Of a DNA stretch of 64,000 bases, positions 7,459-16,234 are shown in pieces. The position numbers were made by a program, and so were the translations under genes. The first letter of the stretch is position 1; each line of letters starts with the position of its first letter. Under the pieces are notes generated by a model. The model had not been told where the DNA came from. It worked only from the letters and a program-made list of their open reading frames with translations, and ran no database searches. Source of the stretch: JBKQVT01 sp963804825 (GTDB lineage Bacteria > Planctomycetota > Planctomycetia > Pirellulales > Thermoguttaceae); contig CAWDRV010000003.1 in assembly GCA_963804825.1 (NCBI GenBank), positions 1,178,001-1,242,000 on the forward strand, written 5' to 3'.

Positions 7459-9786
7459 TTAGAGCTTAGAACTTAGAAGGACGTGGCCTTCCTGCCCGAA
7501 TGCCGCCAGACTCGCCGCATGGATGCCGTCCCAGTCGATCGCACCCTGGCGGGCCGCCGCGTGGCCCAGGCGCGATAATTCGGCAATGTGCCGGTTTCCG
7601 GCGTCCAGGACCGGCAACGGGATTTGTTCCAGTTGATACTTCTGGATGTGCGGGAACAGCCGCTCTTGGCTGTTGAAGGCCCGGGTGAACCACCAGCGGA
7701 CCGGCCGGCTGTTCAGCAGACACGCCAGGGCCGCATAGGCGTCGGCCGAAGGGCGGTGCAGGAGGATGTTGTAGACCGTATTGCAGTTGATCCAGCCCAG
7801 CAGGTCTACCGCGGCGACCGGGTGGGGCGCGACGAAACGCACCAGCAGTTTCGGCACGGTCTCGAATAGTTCGCGCCGCTTGTACTTCGACGCCGGCCGC
7901 AACCCCGGCCGGATGAACAACCCCTGCGGCTCGATGCGGAACTCGTGGACCGACCGGCCCGAAATGACCGGCAGCCAGCCGGCTCGTGGGCTGCGGCGGA
8001 TATGGGGATCGCTGGTGCCGCACTCCATGCCGCGAACGATGTCGGCCAACTGGCCCAAGCGGCACGGCGCCGACGCGAGCCTTTCCAGCGCCGGCGCCTC
8101 CTCCGCGCGCAGCGTGGTGAACAGCGGCCGGTCGGGCAGCGATTGCAGCACCGCCCGCGGAAGCTCCCACGTCGGCCGTCCGGCCGCGCCGTCCAGCCGG
8201 CCCAGTCGCACCCGGCAGGAAAGCGGCGGACGCACCACGGTCACGATCGAGGCCAGCACGGCCGTGTCGTCGAAGGCCGGGCCGCAGTCGATCACCATGT
8301 CCGGGCCGCCGGCCGCGAAAATCAAATCCCGCAACGCGGCGAAATCGCGGTTCGTGCCGATCCGCGACGGCACGATGAAACCGCACGCCGATTCCTTCTT
8401 GGCCACGGCCAGGCTTCGTTCCAGGAACACGGCCGCCAGGTCCCAGTTGCGCCGGGCCGCCGTGTAACGCTTCGTGACATAATCGGCCAAGGCCCGGTCG
8501 ATCGTGCCCGTGCGGACGCCGCGGTAGGGCGGATTGCCGAGCACGACGTCGAACCCGGCGCCGCCGGCCAAATTGTCCAGCGTGTCGCCGACCAGGGCAT
8601 CGCCGCAGCGAAGGTGCTGATCCAGTTGGAAAAAGGGGACAGTCCCCATTTGTGCGAAGCCGGGCACCGACCGCAGGTTGGTCGCGGGCCGTTCCGGCAA
8701 ATGGGGGCTGTCCCCTTTTTCCTCTTCCGGTCCAATGTCGAGCCACAGGCTGGCCTTGGCCAATTCGACGGCCAGCGGATCCAGGTCGATGCCGTACAGG
8801 CAACGCTCGACGACGCGACGCTTCAGCATCGACCGAGAAACCGGCGCCGAGCGCTCGGCAAGGAACGCTTCCAACCGTCCGGTGATGAAATCGGCCGCCG
8901 TCAAGAGGAAGTATCCGCTGCCCATTGCCGGATCGAGCACGCGGAAATCCAGCAGATGTTCCAGGATATTCTCGCTGGCGACGGCGGCGGCGACGGTGGA
9001 AAACTTTCGGTCCAGCATCGGACCGATCGTGTGCTCGACGATCTGCCGCACGATGGGTTCCGGCGTATAGTACGAGCCCGCGGCCTTCCGCCCGGCCTTG
9101 TTGTGGAGAAGGTCCAGCCGGCATCGGGGGCGGGGACTGCCTCGATTTTCGCAACGCGGGGGACTGTCCCGATTTTCGTCCGACGAAAATGGGACTGTCC
9201 CCTTTACGTTCACCCATGCCAACTTGCACTGCGACAGCTCTTCATGGATCGCGCCGAGGCGACGAATATCCATCGTCCGGAAATCGACGGCCTCGAGCCG
9301 CTCTGTCGCCGGGTCCCATTGCCGGGCGAGTGCGTCGATGGCCGCGGCCAGGAAGCGGTCGCCCACACGATAGTCCGGCAAAAAGGCGTTTTCATCGGGC
9401 CGAAGCAGGGGGACGGGCCCAAGCGCGGCACACGATCGCGTCAGCCGGTCCCAAAGATCATGGCCGGTCTCGGAGAAGGCGGCGGCGATGCGCGGGCCGG
9501 CCCGGCGGGGATCGTTCCCCGCCACGGCGGCGATTTGCCGGGCGGCCTCGGTCAGCCGGACCGCATCCGACGTATCCGACGCATCCGACGGCGCCGGCCC
9601 AAGTTGCCGGGCCTCGGCCAACAGCAGCAAGAGCAGCCGATAGTGGACCGTCAGGCTCGCCTGGAACAGACGGGCGAGTTCCTCCTTCGCCGTCGGGCGG
9701 CCGCGGCCGGGCCGGTCGCAACGGTCGCGCAAGAAACCTTCCGCAAGGCTAAGGACGGGAGTTCTGCAAACGACTGGCTGGGGCAT
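7459..9786 (-). CDS. N6-adenine DNA methyltransferase (Eco57I/type IIG-like), repeat-invaded
   Basis: Class I SAM-dependent DNA methyltransferase. Motif X/N-terminal region GSYYTPEPIVRQIVEHT, motif I LDPAMGSGYFL and the catalytic NPPY (VVLGNPPYRG) give N6-adenine specificity; the C-terminal part resembles a TaqI-type target-recognition domain. Type IIG enzymes usually have a nuclease domain of 200-300 aa in front; I see no PD-(D/E)XK motif, and the first ~25 residues are translated intergenic repeat, so the gene may be truncated or an orphan methylase. Two palindromic repeats lie in frame inside it (8630-8720 and about 9124-9205). The stop codon comes from the adjacent TTAG heptad array. No partner restriction gene is nearby. 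Confidence 0.75.
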   Translation of the reverse strand: MPQPVVCRTPVLSLAEGFLRDRCDRPGRGRPTAKEELARLFQASLTVHYRLLLLLLAEARQLGPAPSDASDTSDAVRLTEAARQIAAVAGNDPRRAGPRIAAAFSETGHDLWDRLTRSCAALGPVPLLRPDENAFLPDYRVGDRFLAAAIDALARQWDPATERLEAVDFRTMDIRRLGAIHEELSQCKLAWVNVKGTVPFSSDENRDSPPRCENRGSPRPRCRLDLLHNKAGRKAAGSYYTPEPIVRQIVEHTIGPMLDRKFSTVAAAVASENILEHLLDFRVLDPAMGSGYFLLTAADFITGRLEAFLAERSAPVSRSMLKRRVVERCLYGIDLDPLAVELAKASLWLDIGPEEEKGDSPHLPERPATNLRSVPGFAQMGTVPFFQLDQHLRCGDALVGDTLDNLAGGAGFDVVLGNPPYRGVRTGTIDRALADYVTKRYTAARRNWDLAAVFLERSLAVAKKESACGFIVPSRIGTNRDFAALRDLIFAAGGPDMVIDCGPAFDDTAVLASIVTVVRPPLSCRVRLGRLDGAAGRPTWELPRAVLQSLPDRPLFTTLRAEEAPALERLASAPCRLGQLADIVRGMECGTSDPHIRRSPRAGWLPVISGRSVHEFRIEPQGLFIRPGLRPASKYKRRELFETVPKLLVRFVAPHPVAAVDLLGWINCNTVYNILLHRPSADAYAALACLLNSRPVRWWFTRAFNSQERLFPHIQKYQLEQIPLPVLDAGNRHIAELSRLGHAAARQGAIDWDGIHAASLAAFGQEGHVLLSSKL
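8630..8720. repeat. Palindromic repeat inserted in frame in the methyltransferase gene
   Basis: Arms AAAAAGGGGACAGTCCCC and its near reverse complement (8630-8651 and 8699-8720) enclose ~47 bp. The translation (KGDSPHL...MGTVPFF) interrupts the conserved stretch between WLDIGP and LDQHLRCGD without breaking the frame. Confidence 0.75.
9124..9205. repeat. Second palindromic repeat within the methyltransferase gene
   Basis: Contains GGGACTGTCCCGATTTTCG and the complementary CGAAAATGGGACTGTCCCC. It encodes KGTVPFSSDENRDSP and related residues between CKLAWVN and LDLLHNKAGRKAAGSYYTP. Same family as the repeat at 8630. Confidence 0.7.
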
Positions 9787-9896
9787 TCGAGCCGTCCCTC
9801 CCTCTCACTGCCGGGAGAGGGGTCAAGGCGGAAGGCGGAGGGCGGAAGGGGGAAGGCGTCCCTCCCTTTCCCGGAGGGAGAGGGGATGTTGACACG
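9787..9896. repeat. Intergenic repeats between methyltransferase and DinB genes
   Basis: CCCTCTCACTGCCGGGAGAGGG and a related CCTCCCTTTCCCGGAGGGAG hairpin surround a GGCGGAAGG purine tract (about 9828-9860). No gene or clear promoter is visible. Confidence 0.5.
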
Positions 9897-10385
9897 TCAA
9901 AACAACACGGGCTTTCCGAGCTTGCGGCGGACGACGACGAACTGGCCGGCGTGCATCAGCCAATGTCCGCCCAACGCGGCCAGGACCGCGGCCACGGTGG
10001 GAAGGAAGTGGCGGAACCGCTCGGGAGCGGGGGCCTCCAGGGCGGTGTCCGGCGTGGCGGCGATGGCGGCCAGCGAGGCGGCCTTCACCTGGTCCGCCAA
10101 GGCAAGGTACTCCGCCTTCGTCAAAAACTTGGCCGGATCGTCCGACGCGGCGGTCTCGCGCGTATGGGCGGCCTGGAAACCGGCGGGCAGCGTCGGCGCC
10201 TTGTGGCCCAACTCCGTCAGCATCCCTTGCGTGCCGGCGATCATGTGCCCAAGCTGCCAGGCAATGTGATTGGCGCCGGGCACCGGACGGACCAGCAGGT
10301 CGGCGTCGCTCAAATCGCCGAGCTGGGCCAGGATTAAGACATGACTAAACTCGACCGACCGTTGAAGTACGTCTTGGGGAGTCAT
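9897..10385 (-). CDS. DinB-like domain protein
   Basis: 162 aa, the length of a DinB/YfiT-type four-helix bundle. These proteins use three histidines to hold a metal; candidates are the His in NHIAWQLGHMIAG and in GHWLMHAGQF. Family members include thiol transferases and many damage-inducible proteins of unknown function. ATG 10385 was chosen because GAAGGTGG precedes it. It lies 77 bp after the ATC-hydrolase-like gene on the same strand, so the two may be cotranscribed. The specific substrate cannot be told. Confidence 0.75.
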   Translation of the reverse strand: MTPQDVLQRSVEFSHVLILAQLGDLSDADLLVRPVPGANHIAWQLGHMIAGTQGMLTELGHKAPTLPAGFQAAHTRETAASDDPAKFLTKAEYLALADQVKAASLAAIAATPDTALEAPAPERFRHFLPTVAAVLAALGGHWLMHAGQFVVVRRKLGKPVLF

Positions 10386-10423
10386 GAACCACCTTCGTTT
10401 CTGTTGTGGAGGGTCGGAAATTT

Positions 10424-10456
10424 TGTAGGGTGGGTCAAGCGCAGCGAGCCCCACCA
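10424..10456. repeat. Single arm of the GTAGGGTGGG palindrome family
   Basis: TGTAGGGTGGGTCAAGCGCAGCGAGCCCCACC resembles one arm of the 33-bp inverted repeats at 22697, 42261 and 56068; the second arm is missing here. Confidence 0.55.
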
Positions 10457-10462
10457 AAAATC

Positions 10463-10948
10463 CTATTTCCCCGGCCGGATGTGCAGGAAGCAGCAGCCGT
10501 CGCCGCCGGGCTGCCAACTGTCTAGCGAGAAATCGAAACCGGCGGCCTCGAAGGTGCCGTAGTCGATCCGCGAGGCAATGCGGCAGAGCGTCGCCACGTC
10601 CTCGTCCGGCAGTCCCAACTCCTGCCAGGCGTCTCGAAGCGGACACTTCCCGTGCTTGATGTCCAGGCTCGCGGCGTCCTCGTGGACGACCTCGGGTTGG
10701 AACATGTGGCCGCCGTCGGCGGAGCCGGCCAGAAAGGTCTGCTTCACCCCTTGGAGGTCGGCGGGGGCGAAGCGGGCATACTTTTCCCGCCCCCGGTCTT
10801 CGCCCCGCCGGTAGATCGCCTGGCCCAGGATTTCCTCCGCCTTTTCCGCGCCGAACTGCCATCGCATCTCGTCGAAAATCAAGGAATAGAGGATTGCACG
10901 GTTCTTGAAGGAATCGACCAGTTCAGCACGAAGTTGTTCTTCTGACAT
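10463..10948 (-). CDS. L-2-amino-thiazoline-4-carboxylate hydrolase-like protein
   Basis: 161 aa. The pattern FDEMRWQFGAEKAEEILGQAIYRRGEDRG followed by HGKCPLRDAWQELGLPDEDV..LCRIASRIDYGTFEAAGF fits the ATC-hydrolase-like family (PF14196), most members of which have no tested activity. Conserved Cys and His residues in HGKCPL and DGCCFLHI may be functional. GGAG lies 7 nt before the ATG at 10948. Divergent from recG. Confidence 0.6.
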   Translation of the reverse strand: MSEEQLRAELVDSFKNRAILYSLIFDEMRWQFGAEKAEEILGQAIYRRGEDRGREKYARFAPADLQGVKQTFLAGSADGGHMFQPEVVHEDAASLDIKHGKCPLRDAWQELGLPDEDVATLCRIASRIDYGTFEAAGFDFSLDSWQPGGDGCCFLHIRPGK

Positions 10949-11091
10949 GATGGGTCTCCAAAAGGCCAGGGAATCTCGATGGGTTCGAGGAAGTCTACTC
11001 CCAATCCTATCCATCGCGGGCGAAACGGCAAGCCGGGCCGCGGTTTCCAGGCCCTTAACCGCGCTGCCGGCCAAGGTGTACAATACCATCC

Positions 11092-13183
11092 ATGGGCACT
11101 CCCGACAAGATGCCGCCGGAGCCGCTGCTGACCCCGGTGCAGTTCCTCAAAGGGGTCGGGCCGCAACGGGCGGACCTGTTGGATCGGCTCGGGCTGCGGA
11201 CCGTCCGCGACGTGCTCTTCTTCTTTCCCCGCACCTATCAAGACCTGACCGACCAGCGCGAGGTCGATCAACTGGAAGAGGGCCGGCTGCAAAGCGTCCG
11301 CGGCACGGTCAACGACATCGAGATGCGCGGCACCGCCAGCGCCGGTTGCGTGCTGGGTGTGTTGGTCCGCACGGCGACCGGCCACCTTCGCGCCCTCTGG
11401 TTCAACCAGCCGTTCATGCGCGACCGGTTCGTTCTCGGCCAGCGGGTGCTGGTTTCGGGCAAACCGCGGCGCAACGGCCTGGTCTGGGAAATGCCCCATC
11501 CACGCGTCGAAACCCTGGCCGACGACGAAGACGAGCCGGTGGGCAAAATCCTGCCCGTCTATCCCTTGACCGAAGGCTTGCAGCAGTGGCAGATGCGGCG
11601 GATCGTCCGCGAGGCGTTGGACTCACACGTGGGTTTCTTGGACGAGGTTTTTCCGGCGGCCTATCTGCAAGCGCACAACCTTCGGCCGCTCGGCGAGGCG
11701 CTGCCGCAGGTCCATTTTCCGAGCGACCGGGAGGGGCTTGCCCATGCCCGGCGAAGGCTGGTCTACCAGGAGTTGTTCCTTTTGCAGCTTGCGTTGGCGG
11801 TGAAGCGGCATCAGCAACAGCAGCAGCGGAAGGCCACGCCGCTGGAGGCGACGGCCCAGATCGACGCCCGCATCCGAAGGCTGTTTCCGTTCGAGTTGAC
11901 CGTCGGCGCAGCAGCAGGCCATCGCGGAGATCGCGGCCGACATGGCCCGGCCGCTGCCGATGAACCGCCTCTTGCAGGGCGACGTGGGCAGCGGCAAGAC
12001 GGTCGTGGCCTTGTACGCCATGCTGCTGGCGGTGGCCCATCATCAACAGGCCGCGCTCATGGCCCCGACGGAGGTGCTCGCCCGGCAACATGCCCTGACG
12101 GTCGAGAACTTGCTTTCCGCCAGCCAGGTCCGCCGCGTGCAGTTGACCGGCGGGATGCCGGCCAAGCAGCGGGCCGCCGTGCTGGAGCAGATTGCGGCGG
12201 GCGAGATCGACCTGGTCGTCGGCACGCAGGCGGTGATCCAGGAGGACGTGCGGTTCGCCCGGCTGGGGCTGGTCGTGATCGACGAGCAGCACAAGTTCGG
12301 CGTGCTGCAGCGGTCGATCCTGAAGCACGCCGGTCTGGACCCGCATTACCTGGTGATGACGGCCACGCCCATCCCGCGGACCGTCGCCATGACGCTTTTC
12401 GGCGACCTGGACACCTCGACGCTGCGCGAAAGCCCGCCGGGCCGGCAGCCGGTCCACACCTACCTGGCCACGCAGGAGCAGCGGGCCCGCTGGTGGGAGT
12501 TCTTCCGCAAGAAGCTCCGCGAAGGCCGGCAGGGCTACGTGGTCACGCCGCTGGTCGAGGAATCGGACCAGTTCGCCGCCGTCAGCCTGGAGGAGACCTA
12601 CGAAGAGCTGGCCAACGGCGAGTTGGAGGCCTTTCGCTTGGGCCTGATCCACGGGCGGATGACCGCGGCCGAAAAGGACGACGTCATGGACGCCTTCCGC
12701 ACGGGCGAGATCCAGGTGCTGGTGTGCACGTCGGTGGTCGAGGTGGGCGTGGACGTGGCCAACGCCACGTTGATGACGATCGAGGGCGGACAGCGGTTCG
12801 GCCTGGCGCAGCTTCACCAGTTGCGGGGGCGGATCGGGCGGGGGAAGTTTCCCGGCTTCTGCTGCGTGTTCGCCGAGCCGCAGAGCGACGAGGCGCAGCA
12901 GCGGCTAGCGGCGTTCGCCGCGACGACCGACGGCTTCGAGTTGGCGGAGAAGGATTTTCAGTTGCGCGGGCCCGGCGACCTGTTCGGCACGAAGCAGCAC
13001 GGCCTGCCGCCGCTGCGGATCGCCGACTTGCCCGGCGACATGCCGTTGTTGGAGGAGGCCCGGGCCGACGCCCGCGGGCTGGTGGCGGCCGATCCGGACC
13101 TGTCCGCTCCGGAGCACGGTTTATTGCGGCGGAGGATGATGGCGCATTACGGCAAGGCGTTGGAATTGAGCGACGTGGGGTGA
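11092..13183 (+). CDS. recG: ATP-dependent DNA helicase RecG; one-base insertion at about 11908
   Basis: Branch-migration helicase acting on stalled forks and Holliday junctions, about 696 aa (E. coli 693). The N-terminal wedge/OB region opens with TPVQFLKGVGPQRADLLDRLG; Walker A is GDVGSGKT, the DEXH box is VVIDEQHKFG, followed by TATPIPRT and helicase motif VI in HQLRGRIGRG. After FPFELTVG the frame is lost; the expected QQQAIAEIAADMARPLPMNRLL is read one base later, so an extra G near 11908 (GGCGCAG) breaks it. Possible promoter just upstream (TTAACC, 18 bp, TACAAT). Given how conserved RecG is, a read error is likely. Confidence 0.9.
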
Positions 13184-13193
13184 GGAGGAGAAG

Positions 13194-13241
13194 GATTTAG
13201 GGATTGGGGATTTGGGGATTTAGGGATTTAGGGATTTGGGG
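13194..13241 (+). repeat. GGGATTTA/GGGGATTT octamer array
   Basis: Six or so tandem 8-bp units (GGATTTAG, GGATTTGG) between the convergent recG and lspA genes. It is joined directly to the hairpin at 13252. Other copies: 16195, 17931, 32523 and 53983. Confidence 0.8.
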
Positions 13242-13251
13242 CTTGGAAAAA

Positions 13252-13275
13252 GCCCCACGACTGCGTCGTGGGGGC
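13252..13275 (-). terminator. Intrinsic terminator, dispersed-repeat type (after lspA)
   Basis: On the minus strand: GCCCCCACGAC, loop GCA, GTCGTGGGGC, then TTTTT. It lies 60 bp beyond the lspA stop in the direction of transcription. The same hairpin recurs at 16165, 17988 and 54359. Confidence 0.75.
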
Positions 13276-13332
13276 CGAGTTGCCGCTGACATCCAACCAT
13301 CCGCTTGCGGTTTCGCAGGGCGCGCGCCGCGA

Positions 13333-13911
13333 TCAGGCCCGCGGCTGCGGCCCTTTCGGTTTCATCGTGAAGGCGTGCCAAAGCAACAGCGCCGCCCCGC
13401 AGACCAACAGGCTGTCGGCCACGTTGAAGTTCGGCCAGTGGAAGGGGCCGATCATCACCAGGATCCAGTCGCGGACGGCATGGACCCGATCGCCCGCGTG
13501 GTGGAGCGCGCTGGTGGAATTCCACCGCAGCGACGGCGTGCCCAGCCGGTCGTAGAGGTTGCCGAAGATGCCGGCCGACACGCAACTCAAGGCGAGGGTC
13601 AGGAGCAGGTCGGCCGCGGCCCCGGCGACGAACAGCCAGTAGAGGATCGCCACGGCGGCGGCCACGGAAAGGGCGGCGAAGAGCTGCCAGAAACCCTGGC
13701 CCCAGCCGAACAGCGCCCCTTCGTTCAAGCTGGTCTGCAATCCGACGACGTCTTTCCACAGCCACCAGATGCCGTCGTCTCGGGACATTCCCAGCCAATT
13801 GGGCATTCCCAGCCAGTCGAACATCCAGCGCTTGGTGGCCAGGTCCAGGGCGCAGCCGCCCGCCACGATCGAGAAGAACAGGATCCAGCGACTGAGGGGA
13901 ACCGCCTTCAT
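13333..13911 (-). CDS. lspA: Lipoprotein signal peptidase (signal peptidase II)
   Basis: Inner-membrane aspartyl protease that removes signal peptides from diacylated prolipoproteins. 192 aa with four hydrophobic segments. The family's catalytic aspartates are seen in GNLYDRLG and FNVADSLL, and the N-terminal DLATKRWMF matches the conserved D-x-x-TK motif. Slightly longer than the E. coli enzyme because of an insert around the loop NSTSALHHAGDRVHAVRDW. It follows the dksA-like gene by 45 bp on the same strand, so both are probably driven from the promoter at 14393-14421. Confidence 0.92.
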   Translation of the reverse strand: MKAVPLSRWILFFSIVAGGCALDLATKRWMFDWLGMPNWLGMSRDDGIWWLWKDVVGLQTSLNEGALFGWGQGFWQLFAALSVAAAVAILYWLFVAGAAADLLLTLALSCVSAGIFGNLYDRLGTPSLRWNSTSALHHAGDRVHAVRDWILVMIGPFHWPNFNVADSLLVCGAALLLWHAFTMKPKGPQPRA

Positions 13912-13956
13912 GGCTGTTCCTTGGGGGCCGTTAAGAAATGAGGACGAACTTGGGCG

Positions 13957-14331
13957 TCATTGCCCGCCTTCCTGCTGCGAGGCGCACTTCACGCAATGGG
14001 TGACGTAGGGGATGGCGTTGAGCCGGCTCTTGGGGATCTTCGCTCCGCACTCTTCGCACTTGCCGTAGGTGCCTTCTTCGATCCGCTCCAGCGAGGATTC
14101 GATCTTTTGCAGGGTTTCGCCGTCGTTCTCCATCAAGCTGAGGGTGAACTCCTGCTCGAAATTGTCGCTGCCGATGTCGGCCATGTGGATCGGCATGCTC
14201 GACAGGTCGCCGTTGGCCTCGGAGCGGCTTTTCTTCAAGGCGGCGTCCGCGAGTTGATTGACATCCCCCCGAAGCCGGGCTCGCAAGGCGAGAAGCTGTT
14301 CCCGGTAGGAACCCATTTCGTCGCTCGTCAT
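13957..14331 (-). CDS. DksA/TraR-family zinc-finger regulator
   Basis: 124 aa. A coiled-coil N-terminal half (YREQLLALRARLRGDVNQLADAAL) is followed by a DksA-type C4 zinc finger: CEEC...C..C in GKCEECGAKIPKSRLNAIPYVTHCVKC. Such proteins reach into the RNA polymerase secondary channel and modulate initiation, often with ppGpp. The tip residues DxxDxA of true DksA are not evident, so it may be a TraR/YbiI-like homologue. GGAGG stands about 7 nt before ATG 14331. Confidence 0.85.
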   Translation of the reverse strand: MTSDEMGSYREQLLALRARLRGDVNQLADAALKKSRSEANGDLSSMPIHMADIGSDNFEQEFTLSLMENDGETLQKIESSLERIEEGTYGKCEECGAKIPKSRLNAIPYVTHCVKCASQQEGGQ

Positions 14332-14392
14332 CGCATGTCCTCCACGTGGGTTTTCGTCTGCTGGCTTCGCCGCGTGACCTCGTAGACTTTCC

Positions 14393-14421
14393 ATTCTAGA
14401 CGGGAGCTAAATCGTTGTCAA
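14393..14421 (-). promoter_or_regulatory. Sigma-70-type promoter for the dksA-like/lspA operon
   Basis: Minus strand: TTGACA, 17-bp spacer, TAGAAT, ending about 62 bp before the dksA-like start codon. Both boxes are at or one base from consensus. Confidence 0.75.
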
Positions 14422-14600
14422 ACCAGGGGCTTGGCATGACCGGAGACCGAGACGGTTCTGCGGAAGCGTTACCCCGTTCAGGCATTCGACTTACCACCCG
14501 AACCGGCCCCGCCCGGCTTGTCCGCCGCCGCCAGGACCCCTAGATTATGGTATTCTCTTGAAAGACCCGTTTGACAGGATAACTTGGCGAATTTGTGTCC

Positions 14601-14655
14601 GGAGGACAGGCATTCCTGCCTGTCGTTGACGGGCAGACAGGAATGTCTGCCCTCC
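14601..14655. repeat. Imperfect palindrome upstream of thrC
   Basis: GGAGGACAGGCATTCCTG...and a near reverse complement ...CAGGAATGTCTGCCCTCC. It overlaps the possible ATG of thrC at 14643, which makes that start doubtful. The rest of 14332-14600 holds only the promoter at 14393. Confidence 0.6.
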
Positions 14656-16112
14656 TGAAATGGAACGGGTTATCGCTTACGACTTGCCCGGCGAGAAAAA
14701 ACATTTCCGACACGGCCCCCTGTTTTCAACGTTGCATTTTGCCCCGGTGCGGGGCCACCTACGCCGTCGACGAGGTCCGAGTGTCCTGCGGCCGATGCGG
14801 CAGCCTGCTGGACGTGGCCTACGACTGGCCGCGGTTTGCGGCGCCGAAATCGTTGCGGGCTTTCGAGGAGAAATGGCCGCGGCGCGCCGACCCCTATTGC
14901 ACCAGCGGCGTGTGGCGGTTCCACGAGTTGCTCCCGTTCGTGCCCCTCGAACGCTGCGTGACCGTGGGCGAGGGGCAGACGCTTTTGCACGAGTCGGCCG
15001 GCGTGGCCGCTTACGTGGGCCTGCGGCCCGGCCGGCTCCACCTGCAATACGAAGGGATGAACCCCTCGGGCAGTTTCAAGGACAACGGCATGGCGGCCGC
15101 CTTCAGCCACGCCCGGCTCGTCGGCGCCCGCCGGGCCGCCTGTGCCTCGACCGGCAACACCAGCGCCTCGCTGGCCCTGTACTGCTCGGTCACGCGGCTG
15201 ATGCGGGCGGTCATCTTCATCGGTTCCGGCAAGATCGCCTCCGGCAAGCTCTCGCAGGCGCTGGACTACGGCGCGTTGACCTTGCAGATCGGCGGCGACT
15301 TCGACGACGCCATGGCCCGCGTCCAGGAAGCCAGCCGGCAACTCGGCATCTACCTCGTCAACAGCGTCAATCCCTTCCGCTTGGAAGGACAGAAGACGAT
15401 CATGTACCGGGTGCTCGAGGGGCTGCGATGGCAAGTGCCCGACTGGATCGTCGCCCCCGGCGGAAACCTGGGCAACTCCAGCGCCTTCGGCAAGGCGTTC
15501 CACGAATTGCACGAATTGGGCCTGATCGACCGCATCCCGCGGCTGGCCGTCGTCAACGCGGCCGGCGCCAACACGCTCTACCAACTCGTCGAGCGACACG
15601 GTTTGCGATGGAACGGCGGCGACGTGGATATGGCCCTCATCGACCGCTTCTACGCCGACATGGAGGCGGAGCGCCGCCGCGCCTCGACCATCGCCAGCGC
15701 GATCGAAATCAACCGCCCGGTCAACCTGCTCAAGTGCCTGCGGGCGTTGGAATGGTGCCGGGGCGTCGTCCGCGAAGTGACCGACGAGGAGATCCTCGAC
15801 GCCAAGGCCCAGGTCGGCGCGGGCGGATTGGGATGCGAGCCGGCCAGCGCGGCCAGCGTCGCCGGCGCCAAGCGGCTGGCGGCCGAAGGCGTCATCCAGC
15901 CCGACCAGCGCGTCGTTTGCATCCTCACCGGCCATCAACTGAAGGACCCCACCGCGACGGTCGCCTACCATACGGCCGATCGGCAGCAGTTCGACAAGGT
16001 GTTGGGCAGCCGCGGCGTTCGTCGCGCGGCCTTTGCCAATCGCCCGATCGCGGTCGCCAACGATCTTGAAGAGATTGTTCGCGCGATCACGCGCGGCTTG
16101 CCGAACGAATGA
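14643..16112 (+). CDS. thrC: Threonine synthase
   Basis: PLP enzyme converting O-phosphohomoserine to threonine. The N-terminus carries a zinc-ribbon-like segment (CILPRCGATYAVDEVRVSCGRCGSLLDV), common in this subfamily. The PLP lysine is in NPSGSFKDNGM, with STGNTSASLALY and a glycine-rich phosphate loop APGGNLGNSSAF downstream. The only in-frame ATG (14643) lies in a repeat; ATT at 14703, reading SDTAPCFQRC, would give the more usual N-terminus. A terminator (16165) separates it from dapB, another aspartate-family gene. Confidence 0.9.
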   Translation: MSALLKWNGLSLTTCPARKNISDTAPCFQRCILPRCGATYAVDEVRVSCGRCGSLLDVAYDWPRFAAPKSLRAFEEKWPRRADPYCTSGVWRFHELLPFVPLERCVTVGEGQTLLHESAGVAAYVGLRPGRLHLQYEGMNPSGSFKDNGMAAAFSHARLVGARRAACASTGNTSASLALYCSVTRLMRAVIFIGSGKIASGKLSQALDYGALTLQIGGDFDDAMARVQEASRQLGIYLVNSVNPFRLEGQKTIMYRVLEGLRWQVPDWIVAPGGNLGNSSAFGKAFHELHELGLIDRIPRLAVVNAAGANTLYQLVERHGLRWNGGDVDMALIDRFYADMEAERRRASTIASAIEINRPVNLLKCLRALEWCRGVVREVTDEEILDAKAQVGAGGLGCEPASAASVAGAKRLAAEGVIQPDQRVVCILTGHQLKDPTATVAYHTADRQQFDKVLGSRGVRRAAFANRPIAVANDLEEIVRAITRGLPNE

Positions 16113-16123
16113 GTCATGTCTAT

Positions 16124-16225
16124 GCGAAACCGCAAGCGTATAATGGAGTGTCAGCGGCAGTTCAGCCCCCGCGACGCAGTCGCGGGGCTTTTGCAATCCC
16201 TAAATCCCTAAATCCCCAAATCCCT
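16124..16225 (+). repeat. Composite dispersed repeat: GCGAAACCGCAAGCG, terminator hairpin, octamer array
   Basis: The best complete copy of the composite: GCGAAACCGCAAGCG (16124-16138), a short variable spacer, TCAGCGGCAGTTCAGC, the terminator hairpin (16165-16192), then ATCCCTAA octamers (16195-16225). Copies on the minus strand occur at about 13194-13320, 17931-18060 and 54335-54412. Confidence 0.75.
16165..16192 (+). terminator. Intrinsic terminator after thrC
   Basis: GCCCCCGCGAC, loop GCA, GTCGCGGGGC, then TTTT, 53 bp beyond the thrC stop. Relative to the other copies both stem arms have changed together (A-T pair to G-C pair), keeping the pairing. Confidence 0.8.
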
Positions 16226-16234
16226 CTCCCTCCT

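Noticed and set aside
7945..10269. 774-residue open frame on the plus strand
   Set aside because: Antisense to the methyltransferase and DinB genes, whose motifs are clear.
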